Shown: positions 49,447-59,716, counted from the stretch's first letter. The stretch: 64,000 nucleotides of DNA from Megaustenia siamemsis (GCA_032433765.1 JAVIAB010000102.1:10716811-10780810), one strand, 5' to 3'. The notes: a model not told the origin generated them from the letters alone. Numbers and translations: made by a program.

Positions 49447-49745
49447 TGTGTTAGCCACGGTGGTTGAGTAGTTAGTGTGCTCGCTTCCTAACTAGAATGG
49501 TCACGGATCGATCCATAGAATTAGGTGGATTTTTTTTTTCTTATGATCGACAACGCTCCGAGTTTCACCCAGTCTGTAAAAATGAATAGCATAAATTTTT
49601 ATGAGAAGTGAATGCGACCTGGCGTGATACCGACCACATTACCAAAAAATGTGCCGTGGTCATAGGAAAATATGGTCACTAACAACATATTCCTCATACG
49701 CCTAGCAAGACACGGTAGGGAGACTTTACTTTATTTATTTTTTTA
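49447..49745 (+). mobile_element. SINE-1-related diverged copy
   Basis: TTAGCCACGGTGGTTGAGTA head, ACGGATCGATCC B-box-like, GAGTTTCACCCAGTCTG, GATACCGACCACATTACC, and an ACTTTACTTTATTTATTTT end. Same layout as SINE-1 with a different head. Confidence 0.65.
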
Positions 49746-49791
49746 CTCTGTTAGTGAAAGCCACACATTGGAAGGGCCCCCATTCCCCCGG

Positions 49792-50057
49792 TTATAAAAA
49801 AGAAAAAGTAAAAACCCCCGTCACGCCAAGTGGCATATAGGGAATATGGTGTTAGTGACCATAAATTTTACAGACCTTCAGCACATGATTTTTGGGGTAA
49901 TGTGGTCGGTATTACGCCCGTGCCGCTTTACTTTCCCAGAAGAAAAAAAATCATGTACCCATCTAAGGCTGGGTGAACCGGAGCCGTCGGTTGGGATCGA
50001 ACCCTAACCTCTTGTCCTTTGTAGTCAAGTTCACTAACAACTGAGCTATCGCGGCTC
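49792..50057 (-). mobile_element. SINE-1 copy, full length
   Basis: Flanked by CCCCATTCCCCCGG (49,778-49,791) and CCCCACTCCCCCGG (50,058-50,071), a 14-bp TSD with one mismatch. Head at 50,057, B box GGTTCGATCCC-type on the minus strand, 3' hairpin, and A-rich plus-strand start. Confidence 0.88.
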
Positions 50058-50071
50058 CCCCACTCCCCCGG

Positions 50072-50330
50072 GGGGGGGGGCACGTTTAATGCCCATTGTG
50101 GACGACCCAGACAAGCCTTGTTATCCCAGCTTGAGCGCGGAGGGCACATAGAGTATATTTCTGATGAAGGTCTATCGACCGATCTAGCAGTGCAGTGCTG
50201 GGTTATTTGTTTCTTGTCTGCAGTCCAGATGGGGGATTTAGGCACGCGCTATTGCACGTCGGTTAATGGAAAGTTCTATTTTCCTCTAGGAGGACATTAT
50301 TTACGTGTTCCTATTTTTTTACTTTTATGT
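50072..50330. other. No recognised feature
   Basis: A G-run, then unique sequence leading to T18. Confidence 0.35.
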
Positions 50331-50332
50331 CG

Positions 50333-50680
50333 TTTTTTTTTTTTAAATATTTGTTGGTTGCTGTGTGGACATCATTTTGTCTTGGTGTATTTTTAAAAAA
50401 ATATTTGTTGGTTGCTGTGTGGACATCATTTTGTCTTGGTGTATTTTTTTTTTAAATATTTGTTGGTTGCTGTGTGGACATCATTTTGTCTTGGTGTATT
50501 TTTTTTTTTAAATATTTGTTGGTTGCTGCGTGGACATCATTTTGTCTTGGTGTATTTTTTTTTTTAATATTTGTTGGTTGCTGCGTGGACATCATTTTGT
50601 CTTGGTGTATTTTTTTTTAAATATTTGTTGGTTGCTGTGTGGACATCATTTTGTCTTGGTGTATTTTTTTTTAAATACTA
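50333..50680. repeat. T18: ~55-bp tandem repeat
   Basis: Six units of AAATATTTGTTGGTTGCTGT then GTGGACATCATTTTGTCTTG and GTGTAT plus a T-run. The length variation (54-57) lies in the T-run. Confidence 0.95.
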
Positions 50681-50894
50681 AATATATCCTAGAAACATAT
50701 ACCGACTTAGGAACACGCGAACATACTCATAACCATCATCATGCCCCATGCCGTTTAACATAGGCTATTATTTAAAAAAGAAAAAAAAACAATCGAGAAT
50801 TAACTTTCAGCAAGCGAAATGTTGTTAAATAAAGCTGTGTCTTTTTAAAATATATATATATATATATTAGTAATATTATATGTTGGGTTGTTGT
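50681..50894. other. No recognised feature
   Basis: Contains CATCATCATGCCCCATGCCG at 50,735-50,754, a possible reversed LINE-A extreme end, and a (TA)n run at 50,851-50,866. Confidence 0.35.
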
Positions 50895-50975
50895 TCATGA
50901 AAATCACTGGAGTCGGTAGAAATGTGGTTTTACAGACGAATGTTGAGAATACCATGGACAGCTAAGAAGAGAAAA
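50895..50975 (+). mobile_element. LINE-B internal fragment
   Basis: AAAATCACTGGAGTCGGTAG, AAATGTGGTTTTACAGACGA, ATGTTGAGAATACCATGGAC, AGCTAAGAAGAG matches 59,485-59,550. It passes into T19 at AAGAAGAG without a visible boundary. Confidence 0.8.
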
Positions 50976-52485
50976 AGGAGGAGGAGGTGGAAATGATAAA
51001 GGAAGAAAATGAAGGTGATGAAAGAGAAGAAGAGTAAGAAGAAGAAGAGAAAAAGGTGGAGGAGGTAGAAATGATAAAAGGAAGAAAATGAAGGTGATGA
51101 AAGAGAAGAAGAGGAAGAAGAAGAAGAGAAAAAGGTGGAGGAGGTAGAAATGATAAAAGGAAGAAAATGAAGGTGATGAAAGAGAAGAAGAGTAAGAAGA
51201 AGAAGAGAAAAGGGTGGAGGTAGAAATGATAAAAGGAAGAAAATGAAGGTGATGAAAGAGAAGAAGAGGAAGAAGAAGAAGAGAAAAAGGTGGAGGAGGT
51301 AGAAATTATAAAAGGAAGAAAATGAAGGTGATGAAAGAGAAGAAGAGGAAGAAGAAGAAGAATGACATGATAACATGAGGAAAATGAAGGTGATGAAAGA
51401 GAAGAAGAGGAAGAATGACATGATAACATGAGGAAAATGAAGATGGTGAAAGAGAAGAAGAGGAAGAAGAAGAAGAATGACATGATAACATGAGGAAAAT
51501 GAAGGTGATGAAAGAGAAGAAGAGGAAGAATGACATGATAACATGAGGAAAATGAAGATGGTGAAAGAGAAGAAGAGGAAGAAGAAGAAGAATGACATGA
51601 TAACATGAGGAAAATGAAGGTGGTGAAAGAGAAGAAGAGGAAGAAGAAGAAGAATGACATGATAACATGAGGAAAATGAAGATGATGAAAGAGAAGAAGA
51701 GGAAGAAGAAGAAGAATGACATGATAACATGAGGAAAATGAAGATGATGAAAGAGAAGAAGAGGAAGAAGAAGAAGAATGACATGATAACATGAGGAAAA
51801 TGAAGGTGGTGAAAAAGAAGAAGAGGAAGAAGAAGAAGAATGACATGATAACATGAGGAAAATGAAGATGATGAAAGAGAAGAAGAGGAAGAAGAAGAAG
51901 AATGACATGATAACATGAGGAAAATGAAGGTGGTGAAAGAGAAGAAGAGGAAGAAGAAGAAGAATGACATGATAACATGAGGAAAATGAAGATGATGAAA
52001 GAGAAGAAGAGGAAGAAAAAGAAGAATGACATGATAACATGAGGAAAATGAAGATGATGAAAGAGAAGAGGAAGAAGAAGAAGAATGACATGATAACATG
52101 AGGAAAATGAAGATGATGAAAGAGAAGAAGAGGAAGAAGAAGAAGAATGACATGAGGAAAATGAAGGTGATGAAAGAGAAGAAGAGGAAGAAGAAGAAGA
52201 ATGACATGATAACATGAGGAAAATGAAGGTGATGAAAGAGAAGAAGAGGAAGAAGAAGAAGAATGACATGATAACATGAGGAAAATGAAGATGGTGAAAG
52301 AGAAGAAGAGGAAGAAGAAGAAGAATGACATGATAACATGAGGAAAATGAAGGTGATGAAAGAGAAGAAGAAGAAGAATGACATGATAACATGAGGAAAA
52401 TGAAGGTGATGAAAGAGAAGAAGAAGAAGAATGACATGATAACATGAGGAAAATGAAGGTGATGAAAGAGAAGAAGAAGAAGGAT
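50976..52485. repeat. T19: purine-rich minisatellite (78 and 62 bp units)
   Basis: 50,976-51,350 has ~78-bp units with GTGGAGGAGGTAGAAATGAT. 51,360-52,485 has about 18 units of 62 bp (occasionally shorter) with GACATGATAACATGAGG. Both share AAAATGAAGGTGATGAAAGA and GAAGAAGAGGAAG. The minus strand has no stops in three frames, giving two 552-codon and one 379-codon Ser/Phe/Leu frames that are artefacts. Confidence 0.96.
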
Positions 52486-52561
52486 AGAGGGATGTAGATA
52501 AAAGAAACACGAAACGGAAAAGTAAGTTAAGGGGAGGGCTATTGGGGAGAATGAGGAAGGA

Positions 52562-53177
52562 ATCATCATCATCATCATCATGTGCCATACCGGTTGGCGT
52601 AGGTGATCATGTCCCTCCACAATCTTCTATCTACAGTGCATCGTATCAGTTCTGTTGTTGACTGTTTTCCATGCCATGACACCAAGCTATCCAGTATTTT
52701 CTCTCTTTGTCGTCTGCGATCTCTCTTTCCTTTTATTTTGCCAGTTGTAACCAAGTATTCCAACTTTCCTCTTCTCATGATGTGCCCGAAAAATGTTGAT
52801 TGCTTCTTTCTGATGTTTTTTAAGAGCTCCCTTTTTGTGTTGATCTCTTTGAGAACTTCCTCGTTGGTCTTTTTAGCTGTCCATGGAACTTTCAACATTC
52901 TTCTGAGAAATCCCATCTCTGTGGCCTCTAATCGTCTTTTCATTTGTTTGTCTACTGTCCATGATTCGCTTCCATAGGTCTGAATTGGCTCTATATAGCA
53001 CCGATGAACTCTCTTTCTCATTTTTATTGACATAGATTTGTTGCATGAGATATTTTTCATTTTCTGAAATGCCATTTTGGCCTGAGCTATTCTGCTTTTT
53101 ATTTCTGTGGTGCATCTCCCATCTGATGTTATTATTGTGCCCAAGTATTTGAAACGAGGAAGGAACAGAGGGGACAT
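52562..53177 (-). pseudogene. LINE-A ORF C-terminal fragment, 199 intact codons
   Basis: The minus strand is open from 53,177 to 52,578. Blocks in order: FKYLGTIITSDGRCTTEIKS (RT thumb), RVHRCYIEPIQTYGSESWTV, RRLEATEMGFLRRMLKVPWT, KNIRKKQSTFFGHIMRRGKL, LVTTGKIKGKRDRRRQREKI, RCTVDRRLWRDMITYANRYG T, then stop codons formed by the (TGA)n tail (CAT on the plus strand, 52,562-52,582). The palm (YADD) and endonuclease are missing because of 5' truncation near 53,160, where T20-type sequence begins. It is the best-preserved LINE-A here, but it cannot encode an active enzyme. Confidence 0.92.
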
Positions 53178-53199
53178 AATGAAGAAAAACTGAAAGAAG

Positions 53200-54300
53200 T
53201 AACATAAATTTTGGAACGGGAAGAGAACGGCGAATAAGTACAGAAGAATGGTAGAATAAGAAGTAAAATGAAGAATAGTGAAAATGGAATGTGGCGGAAT
53301 AAGTGGTGAAAGGAAGTTTGATCAAGGGGAATCGTGGAATAAGTGATGAAAGTGGGATTGGTGGAATAAGTGGTGAAAGGGAGATTAGTAAAGAAAGAGA
53401 TTTGGGGAATAAGTGGTGAAAGGGAGATTAGTAAAGACAGAGATTGGTGGAATAAGTGGTGAAAGGGAGATTAGTTAAGAACGAGATTTGTGGAATACGT
53501 GGTGCATGGGAGATTAGTAAAGAAAGAGATTAGTGGAATAAGTGGTGAAAGGGAGATTAGTAAAGAAAGAGATTGGTAGAATAAGTGGTGAAAGGGAGAT
53601 TAGTAAAGAAAGAGATTAGTGGAATAAGTGGTGAAAGAGAGATTAGAAAAGAACGAGATTTGTGGAATAAGTGGTGAAAGGGAGATTAGTAAAGAAAGAG
53701 ACTGGTGGAATAAGTGGTGAAAGGGAGATTAGTAAAGAAAGAGATTAGTGGAATAAGTGGTGAAAGGGAGATTAGTAAAGAAAGAGATTAGTGGAATAAG
53801 TGGTGAAAGAGAGATTAGAAAAGAACGAGATTGTGGAATAAGTGGTGAAAGGGAGATTGATAAAGAAAGAGACTGGTGGAATAAGTGGTGAAAAGGAGAT
53901 TAGTAAAGAAAGAGATTGGTGGAATAAGTGGTGAAAAGGAGATTAGTAAAGAAAGAGATTGGTGGAATAAGTGGTGAAAAGGAGATTAGTAAAGAAAGAG
54001 ATTGGTGGAATAAGTGGTGAAAAGGAGATTAGTAAAGAAAGAGATTGGTGGAATAAGTGGTGAAAAGGAGATTAGTAAAGAAAGAGATTGGTGGAATAAG
54101 TGGTGAAAGGGAGATTGGTAACGAAAGATGTTGGTGGAATAAGTGGTAAAAAGGAATATTGATGAAGGAGGAAAATGGTGGATCAGTGGTAAAATGAAGA
54201 TTGATAAAGGAGGAAAATGGTGGATCAGTGGTAAAAGGAATATTGATGAAGAAGGGGATTTTTGGAAGGAATGAAAATAAAGAAATGAATAAGAGATGAG
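53200..54300. repeat. T20: 43-bp purine-rich minisatellite
   Basis: About 22 units of GGTGGAATAAGTGGTGAAAG then GGAGATTAGTAAAGAAAGAGATT, degenerate at both edges. Confidence 0.95.
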
Positions 54301-54429
54301 AATAGTGGGAAAAAATTGTAAAAAAAAAAAAACGAAAAAAAAATGAAGATGTAGAAAGATGTAATAAGTGGTGAAGTAATGATTGGTGAGGGAATCTTTT
54401 TTTAAAGTGGTCTAAATAATGGGGGACAA

Positions 54430-55010
54430 TGGGGGAAGGATTATAAGTGGAGGAATTAAGGGAGGAGAATAGTGGAAAGATTGTAAGTGGAGGAATTAAG
54501 GGAGGAGAATGGTGAAGTGTTATAAGTGGAGGAATTAAGGGAGGAGAATGGTGGAAGGATTATAAGTGGAGGAATTAAGGGAGGAGAATGGTGGAAGGAT
54601 TATAAGTGGAGGAATTAAGGGAGGAGAATGGTGAAGTATTATAAGTGGAGGAATTAAGGGAGGAGAATGGTGGAAGGATTATAAGTGGAGGAATTAAGGG
54701 AGGAGAATGGTGGAAGGATTATAAGTGGAGGAATTAAGGGAGGAGAATGGTGAAGTGTTATAAGTGGAGGAATTAAGGGAGGAGAATGGTGGAAGGATTA
54801 TAAGTGGAGGAATTAAGGGAGGAAAATGGTGAAGTATTATAAGTGGAGGAATTAAGGGAGGAGAATGGTGAAGTATTATAAGTGGAGGAATTAAGGGAGG
54901 AGAATGGTGGAAGGGTTAGAAGTGGAGGAATTAAGGGAGGAAAATGGTGAAGTATTATAAGTGGAGGAATTAAGGGAGGAGAATGGTGGAAGGGTTAGAA
55001 GTGGAGGAAT
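54430..55010. repeat. T21: 40-bp purine-rich minisatellite
   Basis: About 15 units of GGTGGAAGGATTATAAGTGG then AGGAATTAAGGGAGGAGAAT; 37-bp variants have GGTGAAGTATT. Confidence 0.95.
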
Positions 55011-55560
55011 GAATAACGGAGAAAAATGACAATAAAGATGTAAGGGGGAAAAATAATGAAAAGGAATGACGATAGAAAGTGAAGATAGAGTGAGCAGGAA
55101 AAATGGAAGAATGAATAGTAATAACAATAATGATAATGATAATATCTAGGCTAGTATCCAGTGACCTGAAATAATATAATATAATGGCCGCAGGAAATGT
55201 CCATTGTCTGAACTAATGTAATGAATAAAGAACAAACCACAGTATGTGAATTGATCACACATACACGCAGTAGGACACGTTGCAGATAAGCAGCCAAAAT
55301 AGATGGTGTATTGTTTGAAAAAGCTGCCAGACAGCGCTTGATAAAAGTTATATTTGCTATTGCTTAAGGAAATTATCGGGCAGAATAAAAGATCTGGCAT
55401 GACGTTGGGGAAATTGCCTGGCCTATTTATGGCCATGCCATATTGGATGGAAGAGTTCATTGAACTAACTGAAAGTGGCCCGAAGTTTGGTTAATTCGCT
55501 GGTGCCGAGAATTCTGTGGAACAATTTTCTGTTGTTTGTTTCTGCTCTCATTTTATCGGC
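55011..55560. other. Unassigned
   Basis: Purine-rich to 55,120, then unique. A 104-codon minus-strand frame (55,460-55,146) has no recognised motif. Confidence 0.35.
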
Positions 55561-55565
55561 CGGTT

Positions 55566-55640
55566 AACTGCGGTAGCTTGATGGTTATTACGCTCGATAC
55601 TGATTAGTGTTTTGGGTTCAAATTCCAGATTTGCTAATTT
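55566..55640 (+). mobile_element. tRNA-like SINE head
   Basis: GCGGTAGCTTGATGGTTATT (A-box region) and GGGTTCAAATTCC (B box), followed by a TTTATTTA-rich tail. Short, so either a fragment or a very short SINE. Confidence 0.5.
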
Positions 55641-55670
55641 TATTTATTTATTTATTTGTAATTATTATTA

Positions 55671-55699
55671 TTATTTTTTTTTTTGGGGGGGGGGGGGGG
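55671..55699. repeat. Poly(T)-poly(G) tract
   Basis: T-run then a G-run of about 16, directly before LINE-C. Confidence 0.95.
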
Positions 55700-56545
55700 G
55701 CTCCGCACGCTTTTAACAAACATTAATGGAAAGATAATCAATAACCTAAGATATGCTGATGATACTGTACTACTAGCAGAAAATTCTAAAGATCTACAAC
55801 AATTACTTAATGAAATAAACATGACAAGCAAAAAAATATGGATAAGATATGAATATCAAAAAGACTAAAACTATGATCATAAACAAAGAAAATTCTCAAG
55901 ACCTACAATTAAATATTAAAGTTGAAGGAATACATCTGGAGACAGTCCAGAGCTACAACTACCTGGGACATACTATAACCAATGATGGAAAATGTAAAAC
56001 TGAAAAAAAAAGAATAGAAATTGCATAAAGTAATTTTAATGTCATGAAGAACATACTAACATCAAAACAAATAACACCAAGGCTAAAACTAAGAATAGCA
56101 AAATTTTACACCTTGTTAATATTCCTGTATGGTGCAGAAACATGGACATTAGACAAGAAAACAGAACAGAAAATTGAAGCCTTTGAACTGTGGATATATA
56201 GAAGAATAGGTAGAATTGGGTGGAAAGAAAATAAAACAAACGATGACGTTTTAAAACAACTAAAAATGAAAAGAGAACTACTAAGCACAATTAGAACAAG
56301 GCAAATGAAACTTTTGGGACATGCTAAAAGACACAACAGCCTAGTAAAAGTAATATTGGAAGGGAAAATACAAGGCAAAAGAGGCAGAGGCAGACCGAGA
56401 CTAACATGGACGAGTAACATCAAAAGATGGACAAGTCAACCTATGACAATCTACACTATCAAAGCAAGAGACAGAGTGGAATGGCGCTCCATGGTAGCCA
56501 ACCTTCGATGCGGAGACGGCACTCAATGATGATGATGATGATCTA
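55700..56545 (+). mobile_element. LINE-C, longest copy, with RT catalytic motif
   Basis: 55,725-55,865 encodes INNLRYADDTVLLAENSKDL. YADD is the RT palm motif that holds two catalytic aspartates. VEGIHLETVQSYNYLGHTIT follows after a frameshift, then the tail ORF, ending at GGCACTCAATGATGATGATG. It is truncated at the G-run and lacks the upstream RT and endonuclease. Confidence 0.92.
56044..56529 (+). pseudogene. LINE-C ORF C-terminal fragment, 161 intact codons
   Basis: Open frame: KNILTSKQITPRLKLRIAKF, YTLLIFLYGAETWTLDKKTE, RIGRIGWKENKTNDDVLKQL, RTRQMKLLGHAKRHNSLVKV, GKRGRGRPRLTWTSNIKRWT and RVEWRSMVANLRCGDGTQ, then tandem TGA stops. This region follows the RT thumb in the LINE polyprotein. 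The basic GKRGRGRPR stretch probably binds nucleic acid. The frame is broken from the palm by shifts near 55,865 and 56,027. Confidence 0.9.
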
Positions 56546-56566
56546 ACCTCACAAAATGAGTACCAG

Positions 56567-56616
56567 AACCGAATTTTTTTTTTTTATTTTTTTTTAATCG
56601 GGGGGGGGGGGGGGGT
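56567..56616. repeat. Poly(T)-poly(G) tract
   Basis: T-run, ATCGG, then a G-run of about 15. A second such tract on the other side of LINE-C. Confidence 0.95.
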
Positions 56617-56624
56617 AACTTGTT

Positions 56625-57000
56625 GACATTGTTTTTCCACGCGCCTGCTTCATATCCACCGGTTTTCCCCATAGCCTGTCATGTTGGACTGTTTCTGTTG
56701 GCCATATCTGTGTGTCCTTAGAGTGCTGCAGTCCTGTAGTGTAGGCTCTGGAGTTTGTTTGGCTGCTCAGCAGTCACGTGTTGCAACGCCACTGAGTCCC
56801 TATCATGTGTAGGTGTGTTCTGAAGTCATAATGACCTGCTCTGAGTCTGAACATCTTGGTCTGCTCATGTCTTCTGAGCTTGTTTAAACTGTCATGTTCC
56901 GACTCATATTTCCCATGTCACTCCCTCCATTCTGCCCTGCTTCAGGATTATTTTTATTTCTTCCAGATTCTGGGGTTGGTCAGACTGACTGTTGAAGGCC
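56625..57000 (-). mobile_element. LINE-J C-terminal region (RNase-H-type LINE tail)
   Basis: Reverse complement reads KMFRLRAGHYDFRTHLHMIG, then WRCNT, then IWPTETVQHDRLWGKPVDMK with frameshifts. This matches the RLRTGHxxLxxHLHxIG ... CPxC ... HxLQxCP ... WP segment, a zinc-knuckle-like tail of LINEs carrying RNase H. It is a different clade from LINE-A to -D. Confidence 0.65.
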
Positions 57001-57078
57001 CCACCTTGCTTTTGAAAGTTCATCTGCTTTCTCATATGAACGGCCATTTTCAAGGGGAGAAATATACTTATATATAAA

Positions 57079-57146
57079 AATCAACAACAGAAAACACAAC
57101 CCTACTTCGACATGTCTATTGGTCTCCGTGTTTTCTGTTGTTGATT
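57079..57146. other. 19-bp perfect inverted repeat
   Basis: AATCAACAACAGAAAACAC (57,079-57,097) and GTGTTTTCTGTTGTTGATT (57,128-57,146), loop 30 nt. No coding context. Confidence 0.9.
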
Positions 57147-57260
57147 ATTTGTTGATTTTTCCGAGTGTTGTAAACTTAAATATTCCCCAAAATTATTCGT
57201 TGATCTGTCGCCTCCAAACGTTTCCGTCTGTAATAATATTAATTTACTGTGCTTGCACGG

Positions 57261-57454
57261 GAGCCGTGATAGCGCAGTTGTTAGTGAACTGGACTAAAAA
57301 GGACAAGAGGTAGGGTTCGATCCCAACAAAAACAAATTTGGTTCACCCAGCCTTTAATGGGTACCGGACTTTTTCTGGGAAAGTAAAGGGGCATGGGCGT
57401 AATACCAACCACATTAGTCGTGACGGGGACTCATTACTTTACTTTTTTTTTTTC
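57261..57454 (+). mobile_element. SINE-1 copy with internal deletion
   Basis: Exact 15-bp TSD, ACTGTGCTTGCACGG, at 57,246-57,260 and 57,455-57,469. Head and B box (GGGTTCGATCCC) are present. About 70 bp between CCACATTA and GTGACGGGG are missing, removing the hairpin. It ends in a T-run. Confidence 0.93.
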
Positions 57455-57469
57455 ACTGTGCTTGCACGG

Positions 57470-57983
57470 TAACTACTAGTAGTTTGACCTTGGCGATCTG
57501 TGGCAGTAACTAAAGCAATGGCCTGGCTAGGAGCATAATCTTTTATTCAAGTGTGTTTTATAAGTGACTCGATGAGTATGCTCAAGGAAACTGAAGCAGA
57601 CTGGACACAAAGGCAGTGATGGAAGTCACTGAAGAACTCAGGACTAGTTCGGATCTGTTTTCGAATATTCGTTCCTGGACACTCCAGTGTGAAAGGAAGT
57701 CGAACGAGCAGACAGTCTGGCTGGGACAGATGACAGTGGAGTGCGGACATGCCATGGACCGAGAGACTTACTGAATATCCTCAGGGAGGCACTGATGATT
57801 CAGTCAGTGATCATGAATCTACAACCATGTTCAGACTGCGTTAACGTCAGATCAAAACTGTTCCCTATTCAATTTATACCGCTGCTACTTAATGTTTGTT
57901 AAACTCCATCCATCTCTTTGTGCTTTAGTTAGACTCATCACCATTGCTCTTTGTTCTCTCATCCACTTTAGTTACTCACCATC
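57470..57983. other. No recognised feature
   Basis: Unique 500-bp stretch between two SINE-1 copies; the 67-codon minus-strand frame (57,750-57,547) shows no motif. Confidence 0.35.
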
Positions 57984-57996
57984 CTATCGCTCATCT

Positions 57997-58260
57997 GTGA
58001 GCCGTGATAGCTCAGAAAATTAGTGAACTGGACTACAAAGGACAAGGGGTAGGGTTCGATCCCAACCGACGGATCCGGGTTCACCCAGCTTTAAATGGGT
58101 ACCGGATTTTTTTCTGGGAAAGATTAATGCGGCACGGACGTAATACCGACCACATTACCCCAAAAATCATGTGTTGAAGGTCTGTAAAATGTATGGTCAC
58201 TAACACCATATTCCCTATACGCCACTTGGCATGACGGGGGCTCTTTACTTTTTTACTTTA
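57997..58260 (+). mobile_element. SINE-1 copy, full length
   Basis: 13-bp TSD with one mismatch, CTATCGCTCATCT (57,984-57,996) / CTATCTCTCATCT (58,261-58,273). The end has two TTTTTACTTTAC repeats, showing that the T-rich tail is a short-repeat type. Confidence 0.92.
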
Positions 58261-58273
58261 CTATCTCTCATCT

Positions 58274-58613
58274 TTCTGTCCACTCTTCCTTAACTTTATC
58301 ATCTAACATGTAGCTATAGATATTTGTGCCTCACCGTTTGTTGTCGTTGTCCCCGTATTCTGAAGAAAGCCGCAGGCCGAAACATCAGTTTATTTGTTGT
58401 GTTCCTTTTTGGAAAGCTGTCACAATACCTGGGGGTGTACACCACACTACACTACTGGCTCCTTTGTATTCCAGAAAGGAGCGCTGCCTGGGTAATCACA
58501 GACGAATAACAAATGAAAACGGAACTGGATTCGTCTCCACACACTGAGACGTACTGGGGAGGAGATATGACCACTTATGGACATGTTCGATGTGCAATGA
58601 TCCGGCGACTAAA
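58274..58613. other. Unassigned; one R8-like word
   Basis: GAAGAAAGCCGCAGGCCGAA at 58,360-58,379 resembles the GAAGGCCNNNNGGCCGAAACG style of R8-type repeats. Two short overlapping frames have no motif. Confidence 0.4.
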
Positions 58614-58785
58614 TTAAACTAACTGAATTCAATTAAACTAAACTGAATTCAATTAAACTAAACTGAATTCAATTAAACTAAACTGAATTCCATTAAACTA
58701 AACTGAATTCCATTAAACTAAACTGAATTCCATTAAACTAAACTGAATTAAAGTAAACTAAACCAAGCCAAACTAAATTAAACTA
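58614..58785. repeat. T22: 20-bp tandem repeat
   Basis: AAACTGAATTCAATTAAACT repeated about eight times, each with an EcoRI-like GAATTC. Confidence 0.95.
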
Positions 58786-59024
58786 TTTATAATTTGTATT
58801 ACTATTATTTGTCTTCTGTGCGAATGAAATGATTTTATTATCTGTAAGGGGCATGCCTGGAATAACAATTGGTTGTCATAATATAAATAATCTGAGGTGT
58901 GCTAATAATACCGTCTTAATTGCTTTGAGTGAAAAGTGATTTACAAGAAATGTTAGACATTATAGTGAAGGAAAGCAAAAAATAAAGGACTCAGTCTTAA
59001 CAACAAAAAGACAGAAGCAATTAT

Positions 59025-59185
59025 TCTTCTTCTTTCCTTCCTCATGTGCCTTTCAGCGTTGAGGGGATATATAGTTTGCAGTCTTTTGCTCTTCTGTTTG
59101 CCACTGCTGCTGTTAGGTTTCCTAGTGCTTCTAATATTCCGTCGATTCGTCTTTTTCGTGGTCGACCCTTGGGGCAGATGTTATG
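59025..59185 (-). mobile_element. LINE-D 3' end inserted in LINE-B
   Basis: Reversed LINE-D end: TTCTTCTTTCCTTCCTCATG, CAGCGTTGAGGGGATATATA, GTTTCCTAGTGCTTCTAATA and TCTTTTTCGTGGTCGACCCT. LINE-B words before (KTEA) and after (MVVRKK) fit together if it is removed. Confidence 0.85.
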
Positions 59186-59356
59186 GTAGTAAGAAAGAAA
59201 AACGATCTCACCGCAATGCACAATAAAGACAAGTGGAACAATATTAAAACAGGTAAATGCATTTTAATATCTGGGAACAAAGTTAACCTCAGATGGTAGA
59301 TGTACAACAGAGGTGAGATGTAGAATTGCTCTGGCGGAAGCAGCTTTCCAAAAAAA

Positions 59357-59716
59357 ATGAGGAAGATACTGTGCATTCCATTTTTTCTGACAATAGAAAC
59401 AAGAAAAAGAGTTCTTAAATGTTATGTAGAGCCAGTTTTAACATATGGATGTGAATCATGGACAATGAAACAACGGACAAGAAAATCACTGGAGAGTGTA
59501 AAAATGTGGTTTTACACAAGAATGTTGAGAATACCTTGGACAACTAAGAAGAGTAAAGAAAACATTCTGAAAGAGGCCAAAACAAAAAGAAAGTTAATTT
59601 GCAATATTAGGAAGAAACAATCTTTTTTTTTTTTTGTGGGGTGGGGGGCATGTAATGAGAAGAGAACAGCTGGAATATATTGTGACAACTGGGAAAATTG
59701 TGGGAGGAAGAGATAG
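59357..59716 (+). pseudogene. LINE-B ORF fragment, RT thumb to tail
   Basis: Open frame with RKRVLKCYVEPVLTYGCESW, VKMWFYTRMLRIPWTTKKSK, KEAKTKRKLICNIRKKQS. A T/G run at 59,622-59,648 then breaks the frame, after which RREQLEYIVTTGKIVGGRD, SLNRMAWQKVNNRNDK and RSKIVERHDHLRQQ-like sequence follows in other frames. Not functional. Confidence 0.85.

Noticed and set aside
50930..52620. Two 552-codon and one 379-codon minus-strand frames
   Set aside because: All three frames are open over the same purine-rich array because the unit lacks stops. The 62-bp period rotates the frames, so no protein repeat is conserved.
2622..58260. Functional tRNA genes at SINE heads
   Set aside because: A and B boxes are present, but the sequences continue into shared SINE bodies, repeat many times and are flanked by TSDs. 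I could not fold intact tRNA arms.
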